A stretch of DNA of 51,579 bases from Pseudomonadota bacterium. GTDB lineage: Bacteria > Myxococcota_A > UBA796 > SXON01. The notes under the pieces are model-generated. The model was given only the letters and a program-made list of their open reading frames with translations. It did not search any database and was not told where the DNA came from. The stretch lies in assembly GCA_030685065.1 (NCBI GenBank), contig JAUXQH010000049.1, forward strand, positions 1 through 51,579. Direction: 5' to 3'. How positions within the stretch are numbered: position 1 is the stretch's first letter; each line of letters starts with the position of its first letter. Positions 1 through 8,356 of this stretch are shown piece by piece. Both the position numbers and the translations under genes were made by a program.

Positions 1-933
1 CCGATCCGCCCTCGCTCTCCGTCCCCGGCCTCGTCTTCGCCGGTGTCCCCGGCGAGCCTGCTGGACGACGAGGACGCCGCCGTCGGCAAGGGCGGGCGCT
101 TCGTGCTGTCGGTGCTCGTCGGCTTCGGCGCGCTCGTCGTCACCGCCCTGATCATCCTCGGCATCGGTCTGTACGTGATGAGCCCGACGATCGAGGAGGT
201 CGAGCTGCCTGCGCCGGCGGACGTCGTGCCGCCGGTCGAGCCCATGCTCGAGGCCGCCCCGGTGCCCCCGGCGGTCCCCGCCGCGGCCGACCCTGCGGTT
301 TCACCGCCGACCGAGCCGGCGCCCGCCACCCCGGCGCCCGTCACCACCCCGGCGCTCGCCACCCCGGCGCCCGCTACCACCCCGGCGCCCGTCACCGCTC
401 GCTCCGCCGCGCCCGAGGCGCCCCCGCCCTCGACCCGCCCGGCCTCGTCCACCAGCGCCCCGCCCACCTCGGATTCGAAGGTCGCGGCTTCGAAGGCCGC
501 GGCTTCGAAGGGCGCGGTTTCGAAGGGCGCGGTCTCGAAGGGCGCGCCGCCCGCGGAGCCGGTAGACGACGCCCCCGTGCGCATCGCGGCGCGGGTGCCC
601 GAGGCCGCGCCCGCACCGGTCACGCCCGCCCCCGCCCCCGCCCCCGCCCCCGCCCCCGATCCTGTCGCCGCGCCCACGCCCGATCCCGTGACGCCCGCCC
701 CCACCGCCTCCTTCCGGGTCGAGTTCACGGCCGGCGATCCGTCGATCACGGGCCTCGAGGTCAAGTGTGTCGAGGGGACCGGCGCGGGGCTCTCGGTCGT
801 ACTCGACCGGGTGCCGAAGGGTAATTGTCGAGTGACCGGACGCGGGGGCGACGCTCCGCTCATCACGATGGTCACCGTCGTCGCCGATCGGAGCTACACG
901 TGCTTCGGTGGGCGCGCTCCTTCCTGCAAGTAG
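1..933 (+). CDS. Membrane-anchored Pro/Ala-rich protein, 5' end outside the window
   Basis: The frame is open from base 1, so the N-terminus lies outside the window; the first in-window start is a GTG at 43, which may be only internal. What is seen is one strong membrane helix (about residues 22-46 counted from that GTG), then a long low-complexity Pro/Ala/Thr linker with SKGA-type and PA repeats, then a compact C-terminal domain of about 75 residues with two closely spaced Cys near the end. A cytoplasmic domain, one helix, a Pro-rich linker and a small beta domain of PEGA type is the layout of many myxobacterial Ser/Thr kinases, but no kinase motif is inside the window, so this is only a guess. 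The next gene starts 14 bases after its stop on the same strand, which suggests an operon. Confidence 0.7.
   Translation, partial: PIRPRSPSPASSSPVSPASLLDDEDAAVGKGGRFVLSVLVGFGALVVTALIILGIGLYVMSPTIEEVELPAPADVVPPVEPMLEAAPVPPAVPAAADPAVSPPTEPAPATPAPVTTPALATPAPATTPAPVTARSAAPEAPPPSTRPASSTSAPPTSDSKVAASKAAASKGAVSKGAVSKGAPPAEPVDDAPVRIAARVPEAAPAPVTPAPAPAPAPAPDPVAAPTPDPVTPAPTASFRVEFTAGDPSITGLEVKCVEGTGAGLSVVLDRVPKGNCRVTGRGGDAPLITMVTVVADRSYTCFGGRAPSCK
475..549 (+). repeat. Five tandem copies of a 15-bp in-frame repeat
   Basis: The hexamer TCGAAG recurs every 15 bases at 475, 490, 505, 520 and 535, each time followed by a nearly constant GGCGCGGTT-like nonamer. It encodes an S-K-x-A-x pentapeptide repeat in the linker of the membrane-anchored protein. 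The unit is a multiple of three, so copy-number change would alter linker length without a frameshift. Confidence 0.85.
625..658 (+). repeat. Hexanucleotide CCCGCC tract coding for a Pro-Ala run
   Basis: About five and a half copies of a six-base unit encode alternating Pro and Ala in the same linker. Like the 15-bp repeat upstream it keeps frame whatever the copy number. Confidence 0.8.
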
Positions 934-947
934 AGGCTCGCGCCCGG

Positions 948-3806
948 ATGCTGCACGTTCTCCTGCTCCTCCCGTTGCTCGGGTGCGACAGTGCCCTGCC
1001 CGAAATGCCCGATCTCGGAGCGCTCTTCGGCACGGCCGAGCCCGCTCCCGCGGCGCCCGTAGCCCCGCCGCCCAAGGATCTCGCCGTGCAGGTCGCGGAC
1101 CTCCGCGGGCTGCTCCGCTCGGGCAAGTCCGCCGAGGCGGCGAAGGCCGCGGAGGCGCTCGTCGCCGCCCACCCGGAGGAGGACGCGGTCTGGGAGATCC
1201 TCGAGCTCGCCGCCATCCGGGCGGGCGTGGCCGCGGAGCTCGTCGATCGGCTCTCGGCCGACCAGGCGATCGGCGGGCGTGTCGATCGCCACCATGCGCT
1301 CCGCGGCGTGCTCGCCGTGGAGGCCAACCGCCTCGGGGACGCCATCAACGCGGCCCGCGCGCTCCGTCCCGTCGCTCCGGGAGACGCCGCGGCGATCCTG
1401 GCGCTGGCCATCGCCAAGGGAGCCCCGGCCCCGGACGACCTGACACCCGCCGAGAAGAGCCTGCTCGCGGCGCGGCGGGCGGGCGTGGCGTTCGACAGCG
1501 AAGTGGAGGCCCTTCCCGGGTGGCGCATCGCGCTCGTCCGGGCCGAGGCACGCCTGGCACAGGGCGATCGCGCCGGCGCGGCGCTCGAGGGGGCCATCGC
1601 CGAGGCGGGCGGGCCGCGCGCGCGCTGCCTGGGCTCCCTCGTGCGGATCCGCGCCGCCACGACGGCGGACGAGGCCTGGGTCGTCGCGGATCCCGGCGCC
1701 CGCGCCGCGCTCGAAGACGGCGACGGCCTCGGGGTCGCCGAGATCCTCGACGCCGTGTTGCCGAGCGCCCTGACGGGCTGGAAGGCCAGCGGTCTGGCGG
1801 CGGCCGCCACCGAGCTCCGCGCCAAGCTCGCCGAGGCCGGAAACACCGAGGCGGCCGCGCGGGTGGCCGCGGTAGAGGCCGATGCCGCCCTCCGCGCGGG
1901 CATGCCGATCCGCGCACGGGACGCCGCGCGCCTCGCCGCCGCGCTCCCGGCCCTCTCGGTCCGGGCGAGCTGGGCGCTCGCGCTCGCGGGCGCCGCACTC
2001 GGCCAACCGGCTGACGTCGAGGCCGCCGCTCTCACCCTCGCCGAGCCCCGCGCCTCCGCCGCGCGCGACCTCGCGAAGGCGCTTCGGGGACAGTCCCCCA
2101 AGCTCCCCTCGGCCGGCCTGGATGGCCCTGATTCCGCGCTCCAGGCGCTCCTCGGCGCCGGCTGGCTCGCCGACCCCGCGACCGCTCATGCCGCCGCGCT
2201 CGCGACGGAGTCCGTCGCGCCCGACCTCGCCGCCTGGGCGTTGCTCGCGTCTCGGACGGCGCCCCTCGCCCTCCCGGAGGGCGCGGCGCCCTCGCTCCGC
2301 GCCGAACACGCGGCGCGTGCCTGGCTCACCTCCGGCGCCGCGGCTTCGTTGCCCGCCGAGCTTCCCCATCCGAACGTGGCGGGCTGGAACGCCCTGTTCG
2401 CGGGCCAACCCGCGGCCGCCGACTCGCCCGGCATGGCGGCCTGGTCCCGCGTGCGCGTCAAGCTCGATGCGGCGGACGGCACCGCCGCGGGCCAGGAGCT
2501 CGGTACCCTCTCGACCGTGGTTCCCGCATGGCGAACCGGCCCGTGGGCGCCGGTCAGCGTGCTCGACGGTCCCCGCCCCGAGGACCTCGACGCCGACGCC
2601 GCGCGCAACGCCCGCGGTGTGGATCCGCTCCCGTTCGCCACCGTCCACCACGGGTGGGATGCCCGCGTCCGCTCGAGCGAGCAGCGCTGGGCGCACGGCA
2701 TCGCGCCCTTCCCCGCGAGCGCCACGTCGGAGCAGCGCGCCGCCGTGTGGGACGCCGCGGCCGCCTACCGCGCCCAGACGGTCGCCTGGCTCATGGGGCA
2801 CGGCGACTACCCGGCGGCCGCCGCCATCGCGCTCGACGCGTCCGAGAGCGCCGCTGGGCTCACCCGCACCCCGCCGCCTTCCCTGGCCGCGCTGCGCGCG
2901 ACCCTCGACGGCGACGCCATCGTGTCGTTCCGCCTCGTGCCCGACGGCGTCGAGACGCTCTACCTGGGCGAAGAGAAGGGCAGGCTCGCCCTCCTCCCGG
3001 CCTCCTTGCCCCGCGACACCGCCGCGATGCTCGCCTCCCTCCGCGCCGGGGAGTCGGTCGTGGCCAAGGGAGATCGCCTCCGCGAAACCGTGATCGACGG
3101 CGCGATGGACGTGCTGCTCGGCGTCGGCCGCTACATGGTGGTGGGCCCGGCGCCCCTCGGCCTGCTCCCCATCGCCGCGATGCCCGAGCAGGCGGACGGT
3201 CTCCGATTCCTCGCGTCCATCCGACACGTCGGGTACCTGCCCGACCTCGACGCGGTGGTCCCTGCCGTGGAGGGAATCGAACCCGAGATGACGACGACCC
3301 TGTTCGCGTTGTGCTCCGATTCCGTCGAGGCCCTGGCCTTGCGGCGCGTGTATCCGGACGCCCGAATCCTCGAAGGCGCCGCGGCCACGGTCGCGGCGTT
3401 CCGCGCCGAGGCCGGCACCGCGCGGTTCGTCCACGTCGGCGGGTTCCCCGCCACGCCAGACGGAGGGTTCAAGCTCGCCGATGGCGCGCTCACCCTCGGC
3501 GACATCGCCGCGCTGCCGCTCGTTGCGCGCGGCGTGCTCATCGGCGGCGGAGAGGAGCCCTCGGTCATCGCGGGCCGCATCGCCGCGTTCCGCCAGGCTG
3601 GAGTCACCGACGTGATGGTCGAGGGCTGGACCACCCAGGGCGACTTGCGCGCCGCGATCCTGTTGCACTTCTGGGAGGGGCTGAACCGTCGGTACAGCGC
3701 GAGCCGTTCGCTCTCCGAGGCCCGCACGCTGGCGCTCCGCGAGGCCGAGGAGGCGCCGGCGACCCCCGCCTCGTGGGGCGCGTACTTCGTGTCCGGACGC
3801 CCTTGA
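948..3806 (+). CDS. Lipoprotein with helical repeats and a C-terminal CHAT-like domain lacking catalytic residues
   Basis: The start is the ATG at 948, because a compact lipoprotein signal follows (hydrophobic run, then LLGC with Cys13); the frame stays open further upstream but overlaps the previous gene. The protein is 952 residues long. Roughly residues 30-600 are Ala/Leu-rich helices, TPR-like in places. From about residue 655 the order of elements follows the CHAT (caspase-like) peptidase fold: a glycine-rich GPAPLGLLPIAAMP stretch, a strand with HVGGF at 829-833, GVLIGGGEE at 862-870, then a VEGW strand and the closing SWGAYFVSG. In active CHAT enzymes the second His of HxxxH and the Cys of the SACET motif are catalytic; here those positions read Phe833 and Gly868. 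It is therefore probably a non-enzymatic, membrane-tethered scaffold. Spacing of 14 and 11 bases to its neighbours suggests co-transcription. Confidence 0.72.
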   Translation: MLHVLLLLPLLGCDSALPEMPDLGALFGTAEPAPAAPVAPPPKDLAVQVADLRGLLRSGKSAEAAKAAEALVAAHPEEDAVWEILELAAIRAGVAAELVDRLSADQAIGGRVDRHHALRGVLAVEANRLGDAINAARALRPVAPGDAAAILALAIAKGAPAPDDLTPAEKSLLAARRAGVAFDSEVEALPGWRIALVRAEARLAQGDRAGAALEGAIAEAGGPRARCLGSLVRIRAATTADEAWVVADPGARAALEDGDGLGVAEILDAVLPSALTGWKASGLAAAATELRAKLAEAGNTEAAARVAAVEADAALRAGMPIRARDAARLAAALPALSVRASWALALAGAALGQPADVEAAALTLAEPRASAARDLAKALRGQSPKLPSAGLDGPDSALQALLGAGWLADPATAHAAALATESVAPDLAAWALLASRTAPLALPEGAAPSLRAEHAARAWLTSGAAASLPAELPHPNVAGWNALFAGQPAAADSPGMAAWSRVRVKLDAADGTAAGQELGTLSTVVPAWRTGPWAPVSVLDGPRPEDLDADAARNARGVDPLPFATVHHGWDARVRSSEQRWAHGIAPFPASATSEQRAAVWDAAAAYRAQTVAWLMGHGDYPAAAAIALDASESAAGLTRTPPPSLAALRATLDGDAIVSFRLVPDGVETLYLGEEKGRLALLPASLPRDTAAMLASLRAGESVVAKGDRLRETVIDGAMDVLLGVGRYMVVGPAPLGLLPIAAMPEQADGLRFLASIRHVGYLPDLDAVVPAVEGIEPEMTTTLFALCSDSVEALALRRVYPDARILEGAAATVAAFRAEAGTARFVHVGGFPATPDGGFKLADGALTLGDIAALPLVARGVLIGGGEEPSVIAGRIAAFRQAGVTDVMVEGWTTQGDLRAAILLHFWEGLNRRYSASRSLSEARTLALREAEEAPATPASWGAYFVSGRP

Positions 3807-3817
3807 GCCGGTAGGGA

Positions 3818-6800
3818 ATGCCGTCGTCGCTCCTCCTCGCCGTCGTCACGAGGATCGCGTTCGCCGCGTCGCCCGTGCTCGGCCCGACCGGGTGGACCTG
3901 GCTCGGCCCGCTCCCGCCGGAGTCCGGGGCCGTGGGCGACGGCACCTCCCGCGACAGCCCCCGCGACACGGTCGTCTTCGACCCCTCGACCTGCGCGGTC
4001 GACGTGAGTCGGGTCGACCTCGACGGGGGCCCCGGCCATCGCGACGTGCGGCTGGCGCGGGTGTGGACCGGAGAGGCCTGGCGCTGGGCGGACGACTGGG
4101 AGGTGCGCGACGGACGCCTGCTGCGTCCTGGACAGGCGCCGGTGCCGTTCACGCCCGGAGGCCGGGTGGGAGGCGAGGCGGTCACGCTCGACGCCGCGGG
4201 TCGCGTCGTGTCGCGGCGGCGCGAGGGGCGCCTGGTCGAGGTCCTTCGGGATGAAGGCGGGGGGTTCCGCGGCATGCGCAGCGGGACGGTCGAGGTGCGC
4301 CTCGCCGCGGATGACCCCAGCCGGGCCGTCGCGAGTGATGGGCGTGCGGCGCGGTGGCGGTGGGAGGGCGCCGAGCTCCGAAGCGTGGCCGACGCGGGGG
4401 GCGTCCGGAGCCTCTACACCTACGCCGACGGGCGGCTCTCGACCGTGGGGTGGGCCGACGGTGGGCGGATCTCGATAGAGCCGGGCGACGAACGCACCCG
4501 CCTCCACGGCACCGGCGGCACCTGGACCTGCGCGCGCCGCGTCGCGGGGACGGAGGGGAGCGCGCAGGGGCGCGTGAGCATCGAGAGCCCGGCCGGCACC
4601 TGGACCTTGGAGCAGGTCGGCGAGATCCGCTCCGTCACCGACCCCGCGGGCGGGACGACGCGGACCCGTTGGGCCGAGGGGCGGCTCGCGGGCTGGACCG
4701 ACCCACGCGGCGGCGAGACGCGCCTCGAGCGGGATCCGCAGGGGAGGGTCACCAGCGCGACGGATCCGTCGGGGGCTCGGTGGGAGACCGCGTGGCAGCA
4801 GGGCGGGGGACTCGGAGGGGTCGTGGCGCCGGACGGCGCGCGCTGGGTAATCGGGAGGGATGCGACGGGGGCGGTGACGCGCGTGGACGAGCCGTCGGGC
4901 CGATCCGCGGAGTGGGAGAGGGACGCGGCGGGCCGTCCGCGGGGCGTGCGCGTGGGCGCGTCCCGATGGGGCCTCACTCGCGACGCCTCGGGCCGGATCA
5001 TCGCGCTCTCCGACCCGGCCGGCGTGCGGTTGGACCTGTCCCGCGATGCGTCGGGAGCCGTGATCCAGATCCGCGACGCGGCGGGAGGCGCATGGAGCCT
5101 CACGCGTGACGGGCGCGGGCGCGTGGTCTCCGTGACCGATCCCGGGGCCGCGCGGTGGGAGGTCGTCCAGGATTCGCTGGGGCGGCCGGTCGCCGTCCGC
5201 GATCCGACGGGCGCCTGGGCGCGGTGGACCCGACGAGACACCGGCGCCCCGGAGCGGATCACCCTCGGCGAAGACACCTGGGGACTGCTCTGGAACGCGG
5301 CCGGCGCGCTCGCGGGCCTGCGCGATCCGCAGGGGCAGACCACGGGTTGGGCGCGCGACCCCCTGGGGCGCGCCCGCGCCGTCCACCGCGCGGATGGGAG
5401 CGTTGTCCGCCTCGATCGAGACGGCGCGGGCGACCTGGTGGGGGTCGATGACGTGCGGGTGCGTCGCGATGCAGCAGGTCGGCCGCTCGCGGTCGAGCAG
5501 GGCGCCTCCGGCCTCTACTGGGACCTCGACGCGGCGGGGTACGTGGTGGGAGTAACCGCGCCCGGGGTCGGGCTCGGGCTCGTGCGCGAGCGGGGAGGGG
5601 CGATCCGGGAGGTGCGGGTGGCGGGGAGCTCGCCGGTGCGGCTCCAACGTGACGCCCAGGGTCGCGTGGTGCGCGCGGAGGACGACACCGCGGTCGACCT
5701 CACGCGCGACGCGTCGGGGCGCGTCACGGGCGTCGCGCGGGAGGGGAGCCCGCGGCTGCGGATCGAGCGCGACATGCGAGGCCTCCCGGCGCGGTTCGTC
5801 CTCGGCGATCGTGTCTGGACCGTCGGGCGAGACGCCCCCGGGCGCATCGTCACGATGGACGCCCCCGGCGCGATCCGCCTCGGGATCGATCGCGACGTGG
5901 GGGGGCGCCCGGGGCTCGTGCGCTTCGCCACCGGCGCCCTGGCCCGCTTCGAGCGAAGCGACGAGGGCGTCGCGATCACCCTCACCGATCGCGACGGCGC
6001 CGTGCTCGCGCGCGCCGGCGCGATGGTGGGCCGTACGGGCCTGCTGGGCCGCCTCGACGCCGCGGCCACGTGGCTCTTTCGGAGGGATCCTCTCGACACG
6101 CTGGTGGCCGTCGAGTCGGCCACGGAGGTGTGGTCCAGCGCGCCGGACGGCGTGGAGGGGCCCGATGGGGCCTACGTGCGCTACGACGCGGCGGGCCGCC
6201 CCCGCGCGGCCAGGGCGCCCGCCGGGTGGGGGGCGTGGGGCACGCGCGATGAACCGTTGGACTACGTGCTCGATCAACACGGGGCCATCCGGGCGATCGG
6301 CGCGACGGCGTTCGGCTATGACGGCATCGGGCGCCTGGTCGGGTGGGACGGCCCAGGCGGAAGCGGCAGCGTGCTCCGGGACCCGCTCGGCCGGCTCGCC
6401 CGGCTCGGAGGAGCCCAGGTCGAAGGCTGGGGAGGCCTCCTCACCGTCGGGGGCGAGGTGCGCGCGGAGGTGCCGGGCATCGCGGTGGCGCGGCTCGGCG
6501 GCGGGGTGCTCCTCGATCCCCGCGGGACGCCGTTGATGACGATCCCGGGCGGGCTCGTGTCGTCCGCGCCGACGGGCGCGCTTCGCGGCCGGTCGCCCCA
6601 GGCTGAAGGCACCCGCGAGTCCGGCGCGGCGGGCCGGCTCCAGGTGGCCGGCGATGGCGCGCTGCTCGGCCTCGTGGACGCCCTCGACCCCCTGTCCGGG
6701 CAGCCCCTCGGGCCCTGGATGACCTGGCCTTGGGCGCCCCGGACCTGGGAGGCCGGACCCTCCGCCTCGCCGTTGGTGGAGGCCGACACGTCCGCCACCG

Positions 6801-7159
6801 GGCTCCCGTGGGATCCGATGCCCTGGGCCGCGACCTCCCCCTGGTCGGATCCGCTGGCCCTGCTCGTCGCGGCGGGCGAGCTCCCGGACGGCGGCGCGCG
6901 GGCACGATCCGTGGCGGGCCTACCCTGGCTCCCAGCGTCCCTCGTCTCCGCACGCCCGGCGCCCGTGCCCGATCCGTTGGCCTCCCCGTTCGACGAGGAG
7001 CCCATCGTGGCCTGGATCCTCGCCCACGCGGGGGCGCCGTCCCGCGCGGCCGCGCCCGAGAGCCTCACCGCCGCGATCCTGGGCGCCGACATCGCGACCT
7101 GGTTGCGCACGGCCCCCGGGCTGACGCCCTCGCTGCCGGCCGCGCTCCGGGTCGAGTAG
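3818..7159 (+). CDS. Exported RHS/YD-repeat protein without a recognisable toxin domain
   Basis: The ATG at 3818 has GGTAGGGA directly upstream and lies 11 bases after the CHAT-like lipoprotein gene. The protein has 1113 residues. It opens with a signal-like hydrophobic stretch ending in FAAS at about 16-20. From about residue 210 to 880 it carries some 20 RHS-type repeats of the form xDxxGRx-(6-8)-DPxG, the beta-sheet units that in RHS and teneurin proteins build a hollow shell. Most units have Arg-Asp where the usual repeat has Tyr-Asp; only two late units keep YD. The normal RHS core box and a variable toxin end are not visible. A stretch at about 945-960, ALDPLSGQPLGPW, may be a degenerate core remnant, followed by about 150 Pro/Ala/Trp-rich residues. 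It could be a structural surface protein rather than a polymorphic toxin. Confidence 0.75.
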   Translation: MPSSLLLAVVTRIAFAASPVLGPTGWTWLGPLPPESGAVGDGTSRDSPRDTVVFDPSTCAVDVSRVDLDGGPGHRDVRLARVWTGEAWRWADDWEVRDGRLLRPGQAPVPFTPGGRVGGEAVTLDAAGRVVSRRREGRLVEVLRDEGGGFRGMRSGTVEVRLAADDPSRAVASDGRAARWRWEGAELRSVADAGGVRSLYTYADGRLSTVGWADGGRISIEPGDERTRLHGTGGTWTCARRVAGTEGSAQGRVSIESPAGTWTLEQVGEIRSVTDPAGGTTRTRWAEGRLAGWTDPRGGETRLERDPQGRVTSATDPSGARWETAWQQGGGLGGVVAPDGARWVIGRDATGAVTRVDEPSGRSAEWERDAAGRPRGVRVGASRWGLTRDASGRIIALSDPAGVRLDLSRDASGAVIQIRDAAGGAWSLTRDGRGRVVSVTDPGAARWEVVQDSLGRPVAVRDPTGAWARWTRRDTGAPERITLGEDTWGLLWNAAGALAGLRDPQGQTTGWARDPLGRARAVHRADGSVVRLDRDGAGDLVGVDDVRVRRDAAGRPLAVEQGASGLYWDLDAAGYVVGVTAPGVGLGLVRERGGAIREVRVAGSSPVRLQRDAQGRVVRAEDDTAVDLTRDASGRVTGVAREGSPRLRIERDMRGLPARFVLGDRVWTVGRDAPGRIVTMDAPGAIRLGIDRDVGGRPGLVRFATGALARFERSDEGVAITLTDRDGAVLARAGAMVGRTGLLGRLDAAATWLFRRDPLDTLVAVESATEVWSSAPDGVEGPDGAYVRYDAAGRPRAARAPAGWGAWGTRDEPLDYVLDQHGAIRAIGATAFGYDGIGRLVGWDGPGGSGSVLRDPLGRLARLGGAQVEGWGGLLTVGGEVRAEVPGIAVARLGGGVLLDPRGTPLMTIPGGLVSSAPTGALRGRSPQAEGTRESGAAGRLQVAGDGALLGLVDALDPLSGQPLGPWMTWPWAPRTWEAGPSASPLVEADTSATGLPWDPMPWAATSPWSDPLALLVAAGELPDGGARARSVAGLPWLPASLVSARPAPVPDPLASPFDEEPIVAWILAHAGAPSRAAAPESLTAAILGADIATWLRTAPGLTPSLPAALRVE

Positions 7160-7174
7160 GCCCGGAAGGCCCGT

Positions 7175-7855
7175 CTACTCGAACAGGAAGCGGTACTGCT
7201 TCACGCCCTCGTCTTCCGTCCAGAACCCGACCGTGAGCTGCATGGCCACGGCCTGGAGGTTCCGCGTCGGGGCGGGGAAGACGAGCACGCCGGTGCGGTC
7301 ACCCGCGCGCGCGTCGGTCCCGAGGTAGGCGTGGCGGAAGTCGTCCGCGTTTCGGATGCGGAGGGACAGGTTCGCCGGGGCGCCCACGCGCCGCTCTTCG
7401 CGGGCGCCGGTCAGCAGGTGCACCAGGAGGTCGTCCGGCTGGGCGATCGCGAGGAACGTCTGCTCCGAGTCGTTCACGGCGAGCACCGTGTGCGCGGGGC
7501 TCCAGCGGGCCTCCTGGTCGGAGTGCACCTCTACTCGCCAGAGGTAGCCGATCGCGTCGTTGAAGAGGCGGGCGGTGCCGTCGGGCCATTCGTTCCAGGG
7601 CTGGCGCTCGGCGAGCACGGGGGACACGGTCACCGAGAAGTGCTCCTGCCGCTGGGTCTGCGCTTCGTAGGAGACCACGGGGCCGGGGACGGTGTCGCGA
7701 TCGAGGTAGCCCCTACGCAAGGCGTCGGTCGCCAGGTCGAAGGCCTGCCGCTCGACGGAGGCCTCGACCGCGAGGGGAGCCCCCCCGGGTCGGGCGGCGC
7801 GGCCGCATCCGCACGCCAGCAGCAAGAGGGCCCACGAGAGGCGACTGAAAGGCAA
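7175..7855 (-). CDS. Putative lipoprotein of unknown function
   Basis: The frame is open into the tRNA-His gene, so I place the start at the TTG at 7855, which has GGAG six bases upstream and is followed by a short hydrophobic stretch and a CGC lipobox-like triplet (residues about 15-18). The mature part, about 205 residues, is mixed alpha/beta with charged patches (SYEAQTQRQEHFSVTV and LVFPAPTRN) and no motif I can name. It converges on the RHS gene with only 15 bases between stops and diverges from the tRNA-His promoter. A non-ATG start is uncertain; no other reasonable start lies outside the tRNA. Confidence 0.6.
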   Translation of the reverse strand: MPFSRLSWALLLLACGCGRAARPGGAPLAVEASVERQAFDLATDALRRGYLDRDTVPGPVVSYEAQTQRQEHFSVTVSPVLAERQPWNEWPDGTARLFNDAIGYLWRVEVHSDQEARWSPAHTVLAVNDSEQTFLAIAQPDDLLVHLLTGAREERRVGAPANLSLRIRNADDFRHAYLGTDARAGDRTGVLVFPAPTRNLQAVAMQLTVGFWTEDEGVKQYRFLFE

Positions 7856-7870
7856 TTGAGTCTCCGGGGC

Positions 7871-7898
7871 TTGCGCAGATTGCAGCGCGAAGTATATT
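7871..7898 (+). promoter_or_regulatory. Sigma-70-type promoter of tRNA-His
   Basis: TTGCGC at 7871-7876 and TATATT at 7893-7898 are separated by 16 bases. Transcription would start near 7905, a few bases before the tRNA-His 5' end. TATATT stands out sharply in this GC-rich sequence. Confidence 0.6.
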
Positions 7899-7912
7899 CG
7901 CCGCGCCTCACG

Positions 7913-7988
7913 GTGGGTGTAGCTCAGTTGGTAGAGCACTGGTTTGTGGCACCAGTGGTCGCGGGTTCAAGTCCCGTCATCCACCCCA
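7913..7988 (+). tRNA. tRNA-His (GTG)
   Basis: A full cloverleaf is present: acceptor GTGGGTG pairs with CATCCAC through one G-U pair, the D arm is GCTCAGTTGGTAGAGC, the anticodon loop TTGTGGC has GTG, the T loop is TTCAAGT, and CCA is encoded at 7986-7988. The G at 7912 lies opposite the C73 discriminator and fits the extra G-1 of tRNA-His. Confidence 0.95.
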
Positions 7989-8046
7989 CCTTTCTTTGTT
8001 ACTGCTTCGATGGTCGATGTCTTAGGCATCCCCTATCGACATATAC

Positions 8047-8122
8047 GGGCCTCTAGCTCAATTGGTAGAGCATCGGACTCTTAATCCGCAGGTTCCGGGT
8101 TCAATCCCCGGGGGGCCCACCA
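8047..8122 (+). tRNA. tRNA-Lys (CTT)
   Basis: Acceptor GGGCCTC pairs with GGGGCCC using G-U pairs. The anticodon loop CTCTTAA has CTT, the T loop is TTCAATC, and CCA is encoded at the end. It follows tRNA-His by about 58 bases and may share its transcript. Confidence 0.94.
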
Positions 8123-8148
8123 TTTTCTCCCCCAACGTCGTCCGATCC

Positions 8149-8179
8149 GACGCGCCGAGCCCCTCAGGGCTCGGGCGTC
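8149..8179 (+). other. Strong hairpin between tRNA-Lys and tRNA-Leu
   Basis: GACGCGCCGAGCCC and GGGCTCGGGCGTC pair over about 13 bp with a single bulged G around a CTCA loop. There is no T-run after it, so it may be a processing or attenuation element rather than a classic terminator. Confidence 0.5.
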
Positions 8180-8240
8180 TGACGCGCGTCCGGGGCACTC
8201 GCGGCGGCACCGTCGCGTGCCTCCGCGTCTGGTCTCTCCC

Positions 8241-8325
8241 GCGAGAATGGCGGAATTGGCAGACGCGCCGGACTTAGGATCCGGTGGGGAAACCCGTGGG
8301 GGTTCAACTCCCCCTTCTCGCACCA
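8241..8325 (+). tRNA. tRNA-Leu (TAG)
   Basis: This is a class II tRNA with a long variable arm. Acceptor GCGAGAA pairs with TTCTCGC, the anticodon loop CTTAGGA has TAG, and CCA is encoded at 8323-8325. It ends 31 bases before the trigger factor start codon. Confidence 0.95.
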
Positions 8326-8356
8326 TCCCCGTTCTACATGCTCCCGCGAGGCACCG

